The notes beneath the pieces are model-generated. The model saw only the letters and a program-made list of their open reading frames with translations. It did not search any database and was not told the origin of the DNA. A DNA stretch of 16,086 nt from Chloroflexota bacterium (GTDB lineage Bacteria; Chloroflexota; Dehalococcoidia; Lucifugimonadales; JADFKI01), in contig VXRI01000364.1 of the NCBI GenBank assembly GCA_009838595.1, forward strand, positions 744-16,829, in the 5' to 3' direction. The position numbers were made by a program, and so were the translations under genes. Shown here one piece after another: positions 1-6,593 of the stretch (position 1 is the first letter of the stretch; each line of letters opens with the position of its first letter).

Positions 1-815
1 CATACTTGGCATATCTCGCAGAACTTCGGCACGCCGTAGTCAACGGGGCGGTCGTAAGTAACACGCGCGTCAGTGATGATAATTTGCAGCCGAGCGCGCG
101 AGCCGAAGTGCGGCGACAGCAGCTGCCCGTTCACGCCGAGCTGCCCCAGACCGGCATCGACGAACATCGGTATCATGGGGCCGAACTGCCATGTCGGCCC
201 GGACACCTGCGCCCGGTAGCCGAGCGCGCTTATGTGCGCGACTAGGTCTTTCACCAGCGCTGCCTGCCGCCGGTATGTCTCGCCCTGCGCCTCTTCCGCT
301 TGAATGCTTGGCAATGTCTGAGTGGCGGAGTGTCCCTGTTCGAGGGCGAGGCAGATGGCGTTCGGCAAGCCGCGCCGTACATCGTTCAACCGCGCCTTGT
401 AGATGTAGCGGCGGTCGAATCGCGCGAACCCAACTTCGCTATATCCTAGCTCGCGCGCCTTCTCACGGATGGAATCGGTTACATCCTGACCGTCCGGCTC
501 TGCCGTCGGCTCTAAGTCGCCGCTCGCACGAATCCATTCGATTTCGGACTTCATGTCGCCCTGAAACTCTGCGTACAGGTCAGCAGTTTCGGGCGAGAAT
601 TCGCGGCGAATGTCGTCCGCCCATTCGACTGATGCGCTTTGTTCCAGCGCGAAGCTTTCCAACGGATACTCGCGCGCGTAGAAGGTTATCTCCTGTTCGC
701 GCCGCAGCGAGTCCGGCGATTTTTCTAAGTCCTTCGCCACCGGAATGACCACGTCCTCGTCGCCGTGCTTCCGCCCCGGCCTAGTTACCGCGTGCCCAAA
801 TCTGCGTCTTGCCAT
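1..815 (-). CDS. Reductive dehalogenase-like Fe-S/cobalamin protein, 3' end missing
   Basis: This open frame of 271 codons starts at ATG 815 and runs off the left edge, so the C-terminus is missing. Residues 209-250 contain AGLGQLGVNG followed by LLSPHFGSRARL and then IITD. After that comes PVDYGVPKFCEICQ at 257-270, and the next codon begins TG, as expected for a CxxCxxC ferredoxin-type cluster. This layout is that of the RdhA/QueG superfamily (COG1600): a corrinoid-binding reductase domain followed by Fe-S cluster motifs. The 'PVDYGVxxFCxxC' wording is closer to RdhA than to epoxyqueuosine reductase. The N-terminus has a basic MARRRFG stretch but no hydrophobic segment behind it, so there is no Tat signal and the protein is probably cytoplasmic. 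AAGGA at 823-827 is a good ribosome-binding site and overlaps the stop of the upstream small gene. A dehalogenating function is inference; only superfamily membership is well supported. Confidence 0.85.
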   Translation of the reverse strand, partial: MARRRFGHAVTRPGRKHGDEDVVIPVAKDLEKSPDSLRREQEITFYAREYPLESFALEQSASVEWADDIRREFSPETADLYAEFQGDMKSEIEWIRASGDLEPTAEPDGQDVTDSIREKARELGYSEVGFARFDRRYIYKARLNDVRRGLPNAICLALEQGHSATQTLPSIQAEEAQGETYRRQAALVKDLVAHISALGYRAQVSGPTWQFGPMIPMFVDAGLGQLGVNGQLLSPHFGSRARLQIIITDARVTYDRPVDYGVPKFCEICQV

Positions 816-825
816 GTTTCCGTCC

Positions 826-1002
826 TTAACTGTTGATGAAGAATAACCAGACCACCAATATGAGCACTGCCACTATGAGCGCGAGCCACAGGCATCCCTT
901 TCCCCTCTGGCGCGAGCCTGGTCCTCCACCACCACTCCCAAATCGCGCTCTGAAGTCAGACGCGTTCTCCGGAACATCTCCGAGATTCGGGATATGCTGC
1001 AT
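826..1002 (-). CDS. Small single-pass membrane protein upstream of the RdhA-like gene
   Basis: I do not recognise a family. From the ATG at 1002 it encodes 58 residues: a polar N-terminus (MQHIPNLGDVPENASDF), a glycine-rich linker (GSGGGG), a basic patch (RQRGKG), and a C-terminal hydrophobic helix of about 19 residues (LWLALIVAVLILVVWLFF) ending INS. This predicts a C-tail membrane anchor with the N-terminus probably in the cytoplasm. I chose this start because GGAG lies 8 nt upstream. The in-frame ATGs at 1038 (AGGG upstream) and 1110 (no ribosome-binding site) are alternatives that would lengthen it to 82 or 94 residues. The stop is 10 nt from the next start, and the downstream gene's ribosome-binding site overlaps it, so the two are probably translated together. 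It is much smaller than, and unlike, the three-helix RdhB anchors of respiratory dehalogenases. Confidence 0.6.
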   Translation of the reverse strand: MQHIPNLGDVPENASDFRARFGSGGGGPGSRQRGKGCLWLALIVAVLILVVWLFFINS

Positions 1003-1086
1003 TGAACCATCTCCCGGTTTTCGCCTACCAGCAATCATATCGCATCCCTGCGCGGTTGTCAGTCTTATGCGATAACCAATTGCGTC

Positions 1087-1115
1087 TTGAAGCAATGTAT
1101 CCGCCAGCATACAAT
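1087..1115 (+). promoter_or_regulatory. Likely sigma70-type promoter for the Uma2 gene
   Basis: TTGAAG (1087-1092), a 17-bp spacer and TACAAT (1110-1115) give 4/6 and 5/6 matches to consensus. The start would fall near 1122, leaving a leader of roughly 38 nt before the ATG at 1160. The palindrome ATAAGCTTAT (1114-1123) overlaps the -10 and start point and could be an operator, but no regulator is visible nearby. Confidence 0.45.
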
Positions 1116-1141
1116 AAGCTTATGATGGAATTCCGAAACCG

Positions 1142-1172
1142 ATTATAACGGGGACGGCGATGGCAATGACAA
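1142..1172 (-). promoter_or_regulatory. Possible minus-strand promoter for the small membrane protein/RdhA-like pair
   Basis: On the minus strand a perfect TATAAT (1142-1147) is preceded by TTGTCA (1167-1172, 5 of 6 to TTGACA). The 19-bp spacer is longer than optimal. The -35 would lie inside the first codons of the divergent Uma2 gene. The leader would be about 130 nt, reaching the start chosen at 1002. Confidence 0.35.
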
Positions 1173-1891
1173 TTACCAGAACTCGGGATCCCTTGGGAGA
1201 CCTGAAGACGCAGGAAGACATAGTCGCTTGCTTGAAGGCTGCGCTGGAAGACGGCGATAGCAAGTTCATAGCCGCCGCGCTAGAAGACATCGCGCGCGCC
1301 ATGGGGATAGCCTTTACTGCCAACCGTCCGGATTCAGCGACGCCCCGCCGCCGCTTCACCGTGGCAGAATACTACGCTATGGCAGAGGTCGGCATCCTGC
1401 ATGAAAACGACCGCATCGAACTGCTGGACGGAGACCTGATAGTTATGCCGCCCATCGGAGACTGGCACGCCGCCAGCGTCAACAGATTCACCAATTCACT
1501 GCCTTTTCTGTTACAGGAAAGAGCGATTGTGTGCATCCAGAACCCGATCCGCTTGAACGACAACAGCGAACCCCAGCCCGACATTATGCTGCTGCGATGG
1601 CGCGATGACTTCTATAGCGGAGGACACCCTGGACCAGCCGATGTGCTGTTGCTCATCGAGGTCGCCGATACGAGCGTTGACTACGACCGCAGCGCCAAGC
1701 TGTCCGCATACGCCCGCGCCGGCATTCCGGAAGTATGGATTGCCACAAGGCAGGAGCGCCGCATCGAAGCCTACACCGAACCCGCAGAGGGAGAATACAC
1801 TACCGCGCGCTATGCCACACCGGGCGAAAGCATCGCTCCGCAGGCGTTCCCGGATGTAGTTCTCGAAGTTGATAATCTTATCGCCGCCTGA
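1160..1891 (+). CDS. Uma2-family PD-(D/E)xK nuclease with an antitoxin-like N-terminus
   Basis: The 243-residue product has two parts. Residues 64-243 are a full Uma2 (DUF820) domain: RRFTVAEYYAMAEVGIL at the start, DRIELLDG (84-91), EPQPD with the likely metal ligand D141, LLLIEVAD with E167, DRSAKLSAYARAGIPEVW with K180, and the closing PDVVLEVDNL. These are the usual catalytic residues of this restriction-endonuclease-like fold. Residues 10-50 (DPLGDLKTQEDIVACL, ALEDGD, IAAALEDIARAMG) instead match the N-terminal helix region of HI1420-type addiction-module antidote proteins (TIGR02684), and stop just where that family's helix-turn-helix begins. The biological role of Uma2 proteins is poorly known. 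GGGGAC lies shortly before the ATG; a second ATG two codons on is equally possible. No toxin gene is adjacent. Its stop is 3 nt from the stop of the converging MFS gene. Confidence 0.9.
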   Translation: MAMTITRTRDPLGDLKTQEDIVACLKAALEDGDSKFIAAALEDIARAMGIAFTANRPDSATPRRRFTVAEYYAMAEVGILHENDRIELLDGDLIVMPPIGDWHAASVNRFTNSLPFLLQERAIVCIQNPIRLNDNSEPQPDIMLLRWRDDFYSGGHPGPADVLLLIEVADTSVDYDRSAKLSAYARAGIPEVWIATRQERRIEAYTEPAEGEYTTARYATPGESIAPQAFPDVVLEVDNLIAA

Positions 1892-1894
1892 CCG

Positions 1895-3220
1895 TCAAGT
1901 TGAACATATAGGTCGCTCTTCGGTCAGCCCCCGCACCGCCCTCAACGGCGACAGCAATAGCCACAACGCGCCCAGTATCCCGACGCACGCCGCCGCGACC
2001 ATCGTCAAGCGCAGTCCGATTATACCTGCTATCCAACCGCCGACTAACGAGCCGGCGAATAGCGCGCCAAGTCCGAGTGAGCGCATCGTAGCGTTCATTC
2101 GTCCCAGCGACCTGTCGGGCGTTATTGCCTGTCGCAGGCTGCTTTCATGCACCATGAACATCGTGAAGAATCCGTCGCCTAGCTGTGCCAGTGTCAACAT
2201 CAGGCCGGCGAACATCAGCGGTTCGCGCGCCGCCGGAATGAACAGTATGGACAACATATAGACTGCGTAGCCTCCTACGAGCGCAGCGCCCAGCCCGAAC
2301 TTTCGCGCCGCGCCGCCAGCGTATGAAGCGCCGATAATCGAGCTTATGCCGCCGATGGCGAATATCGTGCCGAGCGCGCCGGGGCCAAGACCAAGTTCGC
2401 GCACACCAAAGACTAGCACGACCGCGCTTAGCATGCCGACAGTCCAATTTTCCGCGGCGTTGGCGACGGCTATTGCGCGCAGCAGCTTGTCGTTCCACAC
2501 CACGCCAAGCCCTTCCCATATCTCGCGGAAGACGCCGCCACCTTGCCGCGTTATGTCTGTTTTCGGCTCTTGCTTGCGAATGAATGCGAGCGACAGCGCG
2601 GACACGAGGAATGTCAGCCCGCCTATCGCCGCCACGAGGACGGAGTTCGCCAACTGCGCTATCCATCCGCCGATGCTAAACGCAGTGACTTCGGCGAACG
2701 ATTCGCTTGCGGTGAGCTTGCTGTTCGCGTCAACTAGGTCGCTGCGCCGGACGAGCGTGGGCAAATACGACCGATTCGCCACATCGAATAATGTGGTCAG
2801 TACGCCGTTGAAGAACGCAACCGCGTACAGCTGCTCGATTCGCAACAGCCCGATGAGATACGCGACAGGTATCGACGCCAGCAGCGCAAACCTGCCCATT
2901 TCTGCCGCGATGAGTATCGGACGGCGGCGGATGCGGTCTGCTATCACGCCAATCAGAAAGCCGATGATGATGCTAGGAGCGACACCGAGCGCACTGAGTA
3001 TGCCCATTTGCAGCGGCGTCGCGTGCAACATCAGTACCGCCACGAACTGCAGAGCGCCCATAAGAGCTCCGAAGTTCGACACCGTGCGGCTTACCCAAAA
3101 CTTGGCAAAGTCCGGATCGCGCGCCAAGCCTTTAACCACTCTATTCAGCCGGCGCCAGACCGACTGTGATTGATTAGGGCTGTCGCCAGGAGGGGCTTCT
3201 TTGCCATCCTGATTATCCAT
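1895..3220 (-). CDS. MFS exporter (MFS_3/EntS-like group)
   Basis: This is a 441-residue integral membrane protein with about 12 predicted transmembrane helices and a polar N-terminal tail of about 45 residues. The signature loop between helices 2 and 3 is present as GVIADRIRRRP (91-101), matching the MFS motif A pattern GxxxDRxGRR. The spread of helices and the SRTVSNFG start are typical of the MFS_3 group, which includes enterobactin and macrolide exporters, so proton-driven efflux of a small molecule is the likely role; the substrate cannot be read from the sequence. The ATG at 3220 lies inside the end of the helicase gene, an 8-nt overlap (ATGGATAA), which indicates translational coupling and a shared transcript. 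It lacks a strong ribosome-binding site of its own, consistent with coupling. It converges on the Uma2 gene with no room for a terminator. Confidence 0.92.
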   Translation of the reverse strand: MDNQDGKEAPPGDSPNQSQSVWRRLNRVVKGLARDPDFAKFWVSRTVSNFGALMGALQFVAVLMLHATPLQMGILSALGVAPSIIIGFLIGVIADRIRRRPILIAAEMGRFALLASIPVAYLIGLLRIEQLYAVAFFNGVLTTLFDVANRSYLPTLVRRSDLVDANSKLTASESFAEVTAFSIGGWIAQLANSVLVAAIGGLTFLVSALSLAFIRKQEPKTDITRQGGGVFREIWEGLGVVWNDKLLRAIAVANAAENWTVGMLSAVVLVFGVRELGLGPGALGTIFAIGGISSIIGASYAGGAARKFGLGAALVGGYAVYMLSILFIPAAREPLMFAGLMLTLAQLGDGFFTMFMVHESSLRQAITPDRSLGRMNATMRSLGLGALFAGSLVGGWIAGIIGLRLTMVAAACVGILGALWLLLSPLRAVRGLTEERPICST

Positions 3221-5504
3221 GCTGAGCCATGCCCAGAATAGAGCGCAGAAGCAGCTCCGCGACGGCTTTGTTTAGCGGCTCGTTGTTGTTGCCACATTTG
3301 GGCGAGTATATGCAGCCAGGGCAGCCGCGCTCACACGGGCACTCGCCGATGACTTGCAGGGTCGCGCTCCACAGGTCTTCGATGACTTCGTAGCCGTGCT
3401 CGGTGATGCCCACGCCGCCGGGTATGCCGTCGTGGATGAACACCTGCGGCCTGCCCGTGTCCGGATGCAGCGGCGTGGATATGCCGCCGATGTCGTTTCG
3501 GTCGCACATTGCGAACAGCGGAAGTACGCCTATCGCGGCATGCTCGATGGCGTGTAGTCCGCCCATGAGGTCGAGGCGGTTGCGCCGTATGTATTCGAGC
3601 GTGTCCGGCGGCACATCAAACCAGAGCGCAATGGTGTCGTAGCTTTGCGGCGGCAGGTCAACATACTCTTCGCCAAGCGACTCTTCCGTGAAGTGCGCCA
3701 CACGCTTGAAGCCCACAACGCTTGTCGTAACGCTTACCTCACCCAAGTACGCCTGCGTTCTACCCGCCTTGCGCTGCTTGAACTGCCGCAATACGTGCGT
3801 GTCTGTGTAGTCGCGCGCCTGCGTGTAGTACGGTACATCGGTCTGCACCGCATACGCCATGCCCGCTTCCATGTCCAGGTTCCTGATGAGATACTGCTCA
3901 CCTTGATGCAGATATATGCCACCAGGGTGCAGCTGCATGAACGCAGACATTTCTTCGACAGATTCAAGAATCACGCCGCTGTCTTGTTCCACAAGCGAGT
4001 ATTGTCGCGCTGATGCCGAGCGGATGTTCACCTCGCCCGCCGGATAGTCTATATCCGCGCTCAGGTACCAGCGCGAGTTTCGCGTGTGCAGTAGTTCGTC
4101 GTCCACCAGTTCCTCGGCGTGCCACAGCAGTTCTGTACCGAAGTATTCTGTATCCGACATGACGAGAGGAGCTTCGTATGCCGCGCAGAGCAAGTGCGGC
4201 TTGAGGATGTACGGATTGCCCGGCGATACGCGCGCGCTCTCGTGCGGCTTGCCGAAGAAAGCTTCCGGATGGCGCATCAAGTACTGGTCGAGCGGGTTGT
4301 CGTGCGCCACCAGCACGCTGAGCGAACGATGCCCGCTACGTCCGCTTCTGCCCGCCTGTTGCCATGCGCTCGCGACGGTGCCGGGGTAGCCGGTCAGCAG
4401 TGTCGCATCCAAGTCGCCAATGTCGATGCCGAGTTCCATCGCGGTCGTGGTCGTTATGCCAAGCAAGCGTCCCTGCGCCAAATCGCGTTCTATGGCGCGC
4501 CTGTCTTCCGGCAGGTAGCTCGCGCGGTAGGGCATCACGCGCTTTGCAACTTCCGGGTTCGACAGCCGCAGATTATCGCGCACATAGACATACAGCAACT
4601 CGGCGGCGCGTCTGCTGCGCACGAAGGTCATGGTGCGGACATATCGGCGTAGCAGCTCGGCGAATAATTGCGCGGACTCGGTGTTGGTGCTGCGGCGGCT
4701 GCCCTTCGCCAAATCTAACATCGGCGGATTCCAGAACAGAAAGTCCTTGCCCCCGTAAGGCGAACCGTCGTCATCCACCACCTCAAACGGTAAACCCGTA
4801 AGCCGCTCGGCATGCTCGGCAGCGTTGGCAATCGTCGCGGAGCAGAGCACGAACTGTGGGTTGCTGCCCAGCCGCTGGCATATCCGCCGCAGCCGCCGGA
4901 TGACATTGGCGACATGCGAACCGAACACGCCGCGGTATATGTGCGCCTCGTCGATGACGACATATTTCAGGCTGCGAAGGCGCTGGTACCAAAGTTTGTG
5001 GTGTGGCAAGATGCCCACATGCAGCATATCAGGGTTAGTGATGAGCAGCCGCGAGCTGCGCCGTATGCCGCTGCGTTCGTGGCGTGGCGTGTCGCCGTCG
5101 AAGATGTCGTATCGCAGCCGCGCGGCATTTGGGATGAGGCGCCCGAGCGCCTTTCGCTGGTCTTGCGCGAGTGCCTTCGTAGGGAAGAGATACATCGCGC
5201 TGGCGGAGCGGTCTTGCAGCAGCGCTTCCAGCACGGGCAGGTTGTAGCACAGGCTCTTGCCACTAGCCGTCGCCGTGGACACGATGACATTCTTGCCGCT
5301 GCGCAGCGCGTTGATGGCGTCCGTCTGGTGTGTGTATAGTTTATCGATACCGGAATCCGCGAGCGCCGCCCCGAGGCGCGGGTCAAGCGGCCGATCTAGC
5401 ACACCGTATCTGGCATCACGCGCAGGCACATCTTCACTGTATGCGATCTGCTCCATGTACCACGGCATTTTCTGTATAGCGTCCAAGAACGCTGCGACAT
5501 CCAT
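3213..5504 (-). CDS. mrfA: MrfA/YprA-like DEAH-box helicase with C-terminal DUF1998 zinc site
   Basis: The 763 residues match the usual length of Bacillus MrfA (YprA) and its relatives in the Hrq1 branch of superfamily 2. Visible motifs are the Q-region YTHQTDAI (57-64), Walker A TATASGKS (77-84), FPTKALAQDQ (107-116), DEAH (185-188), CSATIAN (221-227), a motif V region TTAMELGIDIG and motif VI QQAGRSGRSG. The C-terminus ends in a four-cysteine site C-x3-C-x2-C-x5-C (C724, C728, C731, C737), the DUF1998 metal site. MrfA is an ATP-dependent 3'-5' helicase acting in repair of mitomycin-type DNA damage together with the exonuclease MrfB. No mrfB is seen here, so the partner must be elsewhere or different. 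The start at 5504 has only a weak, distant AGAAGAAAG upstream. It sits 44 nt after the DUF503 gene and overlaps the exporter gene, probably one operon. Confidence 0.93.
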   Translation of the reverse strand: MDVAAFLDAIQKMPWYMEQIAYSEDVPARDARYGVLDRPLDPRLGAALADSGIDKLYTHQTDAINALRSGKNVIVSTATASGKSLCYNLPVLEALLQDRSASAMYLFPTKALAQDQRKALGRLIPNAARLRYDIFDGDTPRHERSGIRRSSRLLITNPDMLHVGILPHHKLWYQRLRSLKYVVIDEAHIYRGVFGSHVANVIRRLRRICQRLGSNPQFVLCSATIANAAEHAERLTGLPFEVVDDDGSPYGGKDFLFWNPPMLDLAKGSRRSTNTESAQLFAELLRRYVRTMTFVRSRRAAELLYVYVRDNLRLSNPEVAKRVMPYRASYLPEDRRAIERDLAQGRLLGITTTTAMELGIDIGDLDATLLTGYPGTVASAWQQAGRSGRSGHRSLSVLVAHDNPLDQYLMRHPEAFFGKPHESARVSPGNPYILKPHLLCAAYEAPLVMSDTEYFGTELLWHAEELVDDELLHTRNSRWYLSADIDYPAGEVNIRSASARQYSLVEQDSGVILESVEEMSAFMQLHPGGIYLHQGEQYLIRNLDMEAGMAYAVQTDVPYYTQARDYTDTHVLRQFKQRKAGRTQAYLGEVSVTTSVVGFKRVAHFTEESLGEEYVDLPPQSYDTIALWFDVPPDTLEYIRRNRLDLMGGLHAIEHAAIGVLPLFAMCDRNDIGGISTPLHPDTGRPQVFIHDGIPGGVGITEHGYEVIEDLWSATLQVIGECPCERGCPGCIYSPKCGNNNEPLNKAVAELLLRSILGMAQHG

Positions 5505-5548
5505 CGGGAATAGATTACTTTCTTCTAATCGGTCAAAGGAACATTACG

Positions 5549-5842
5549 CTAGAAACCTGAAATAGTTTCCTGCTCAACATCCAGCACTACGACATCTTCG
5601 CGGCTGCGTTCGATGTAGGCGATTACATTGTCCAGCACTTCGTCCGCGTGTCGCACGCTGCCGCTTACGCAGGCGATGCCGAGCGTAGCCATCTGCCACG
5701 AGTCGTTGTCCGCCACCTCCGCGATAGCGACGCCGAACCGATTGCGAATGCGCTGCGCCATAGACGCGATGACTCTGCGCTTGCCCTTCAGACTCTGATT
5801 CGCAGGTATCTGAAAACGCACTTTACACACGCCGACATTCAT
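5549..5842 (-). CDS. DUF503 (YlxP-like) protein
   Basis: The 97-residue product is the full length of the DUF503 family. It starts MNVGVCKVRFQIPANQSLKGKR, where the SLKGKR motif is the family hallmark, and continues VIASMAQRIRNRFGVAIAEV, then LGIACVSGS and a C-terminal LDNVIAYIERS helix. Family members such as Bacillus YlxP are small cytoplasmic alpha/beta proteins, often encoded near rbfA, with no firmly established reaction. Here the neighbour is instead a repair helicase. AGGAG lies 9 nt before the ATG at 5842, which fixes the start. It is the first gene of the minus-strand group and lies about 50 nt from the minus-strand arm of the symmetric promoter. Confidence 0.92.
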   Translation of the reverse strand: MNVGVCKVRFQIPANQSLKGKRRVIASMAQRIRNRFGVAIAEVADNDSWQMATLGIACVSGSVRHADEVLDNVIAYIERSREDVVVLDVEQETISGF

Positions 5843-5894
5843 TTCGCCTGTCTCCTAGTTCGCCTACACTTACCCAACAAACTATGACGCCAAA

Positions 5895-5933
5895 GCCGCA
5901 TTATAACAGCACATCCAAATGGTATAATGCGGC
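5895..5933. promoter_or_regulatory. Symmetric divergent promoter/inverted repeat between DUF503 and hpt
   Basis: GCCGCATTATA (5895-5905) and TATAATGCGGC (5923-5933) are perfect 11-bp inverted arms around a 17-bp centre. Each arm carries TATAAT on the strand facing outward: on plus at 5923-5928 toward hpt, on minus at 5905-5900 toward DUF503. The 17-bp centre is the canonical promoter spacer, so each -35 position would fall on the other side's -10; only weak -35 matches are present (TTATAA with a 16-bp spacer on plus). Divergent initiation from this element is inferred; the repeat itself is directly visible. Confidence 0.7.
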
Positions 5934-6022
5934 AGTGTTCTATTACGGGTATGAGCATATTAAGAAGCGTTCCCAGCGTCGTTTTGCCATGCTGTACCGG
6001 AGAGCGTCACAGGAGACACCCC

Positions 6023-6571
6023 ATGAATAGCGCGGGCAATACGCTGATAACCGAAGAAGCGATACGGTCCCGCGTCAACGAACTCGGCGCTGAAATTGCG
6101 CGAGATTATGCAGGCGGCAGGCCGGTGCTGGTGGGCGTGCTGAATGGGGCGCTGGTGTTTATGGCTGATTTGATGCGCGCTATTGATTTACCGCTTGAAT
6201 ACTATGCGGTGGCAGCTTCGAGTTATGCAGGCACGGAGAGCACGGGCAGCGTGGAGATTATCAAGCCGTTAGACGCGGATGTTAGCGGGCGTGATGTGAT
6301 TGTCGTAGAGGACATTGTGGACACAGGGATTACACTCGACCGCCTGCTGCAAGATTTGCGCGCCGCACAGCCCGCAAGCATCGCAGTCTGTACACTGCTG
6401 AACAAGCCGTCGCGCCGCGTGGTCGATGTGTCGATCAAGTATGTCGGCTTCGAGATTCCCAACGAGTTCGTGGTCGGGTACGGCTTGGACTACAACCAGC
6501 AATATCGCAACTTGCCGTATGTGGCGACGCTTGCGCCCGAACAGGATGGGCAGCACAGGCAGGATGGATAG
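6023..6571 (+). CDS. hpt: Hypoxanthine phosphoribosyltransferase
   Basis: This cytoplasmic purine-salvage enzyme joins hypoxanthine or guanine to PRPP, giving IMP or GMP. The 182-residue product is the normal length. Visible parts are LVGVLNGALVFMADLMRAI, the flexible-loop region SSYAGTESTG, the PRPP-binding motif VIVVEDIVDTGITL, and the base-binding KPSRRVVDVSIKYVGFEIPNEFVVGYGLDY. I chose the ATG at 6023 because AGGAG sits 7 nt upstream and because the protein then begins like family members. The frame stays open back to 5927, but the extra 32 residues look non-coding and would begin inside the TATAAT box. The leader from the symmetric promoter would be about 85 nt. It converges on gltD with a 22-nt gap. 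Confidence 0.96.
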   Translation: MNSAGNTLITEEAIRSRVNELGAEIARDYAGGRPVLVGVLNGALVFMADLMRAIDLPLEYYAVAASSYAGTESTGSVEIIKPLDADVSGRDVIVVEDIVDTGITLDRLLQDLRAAQPASIAVCTLLNKPSRRVVDVSIKYVGFEIPNEFVVGYGLDYNQQYRNLPYVATLAPEQDGQHRQDG

Positions 6572-6593
6572 ATATAGGATGGGCGCTGGCGCT

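Noticed and set aside
191..748. 185-codon plus-strand frame
   Set aside because: It lies antisense to the RdhA-like gene, whose motifs are clear; its product is Arg/Ser/Pro-rich without domains.
1003..1110. Longer start for the small membrane protein
   Set aside because: The ATG at 1110 has no ribosome-binding site and the added residues look like untranslated leader; the ATG at 1038 remains a weaker alternative.
2346..3173. 275-codon plus-strand frame
   Set aside because: Antisense shadow of the MFS exporter; low-complexity Ser/Thr/Arg-rich product with no recognisable motif.
5927..6022. Longer hpt start giving 32 extra residues
   Set aside because: The start would lie inside the TATAAT box, has no ribosome-binding site, and the extra residues do not resemble the family; ATG 6023 has AGGAG at 7 nt.
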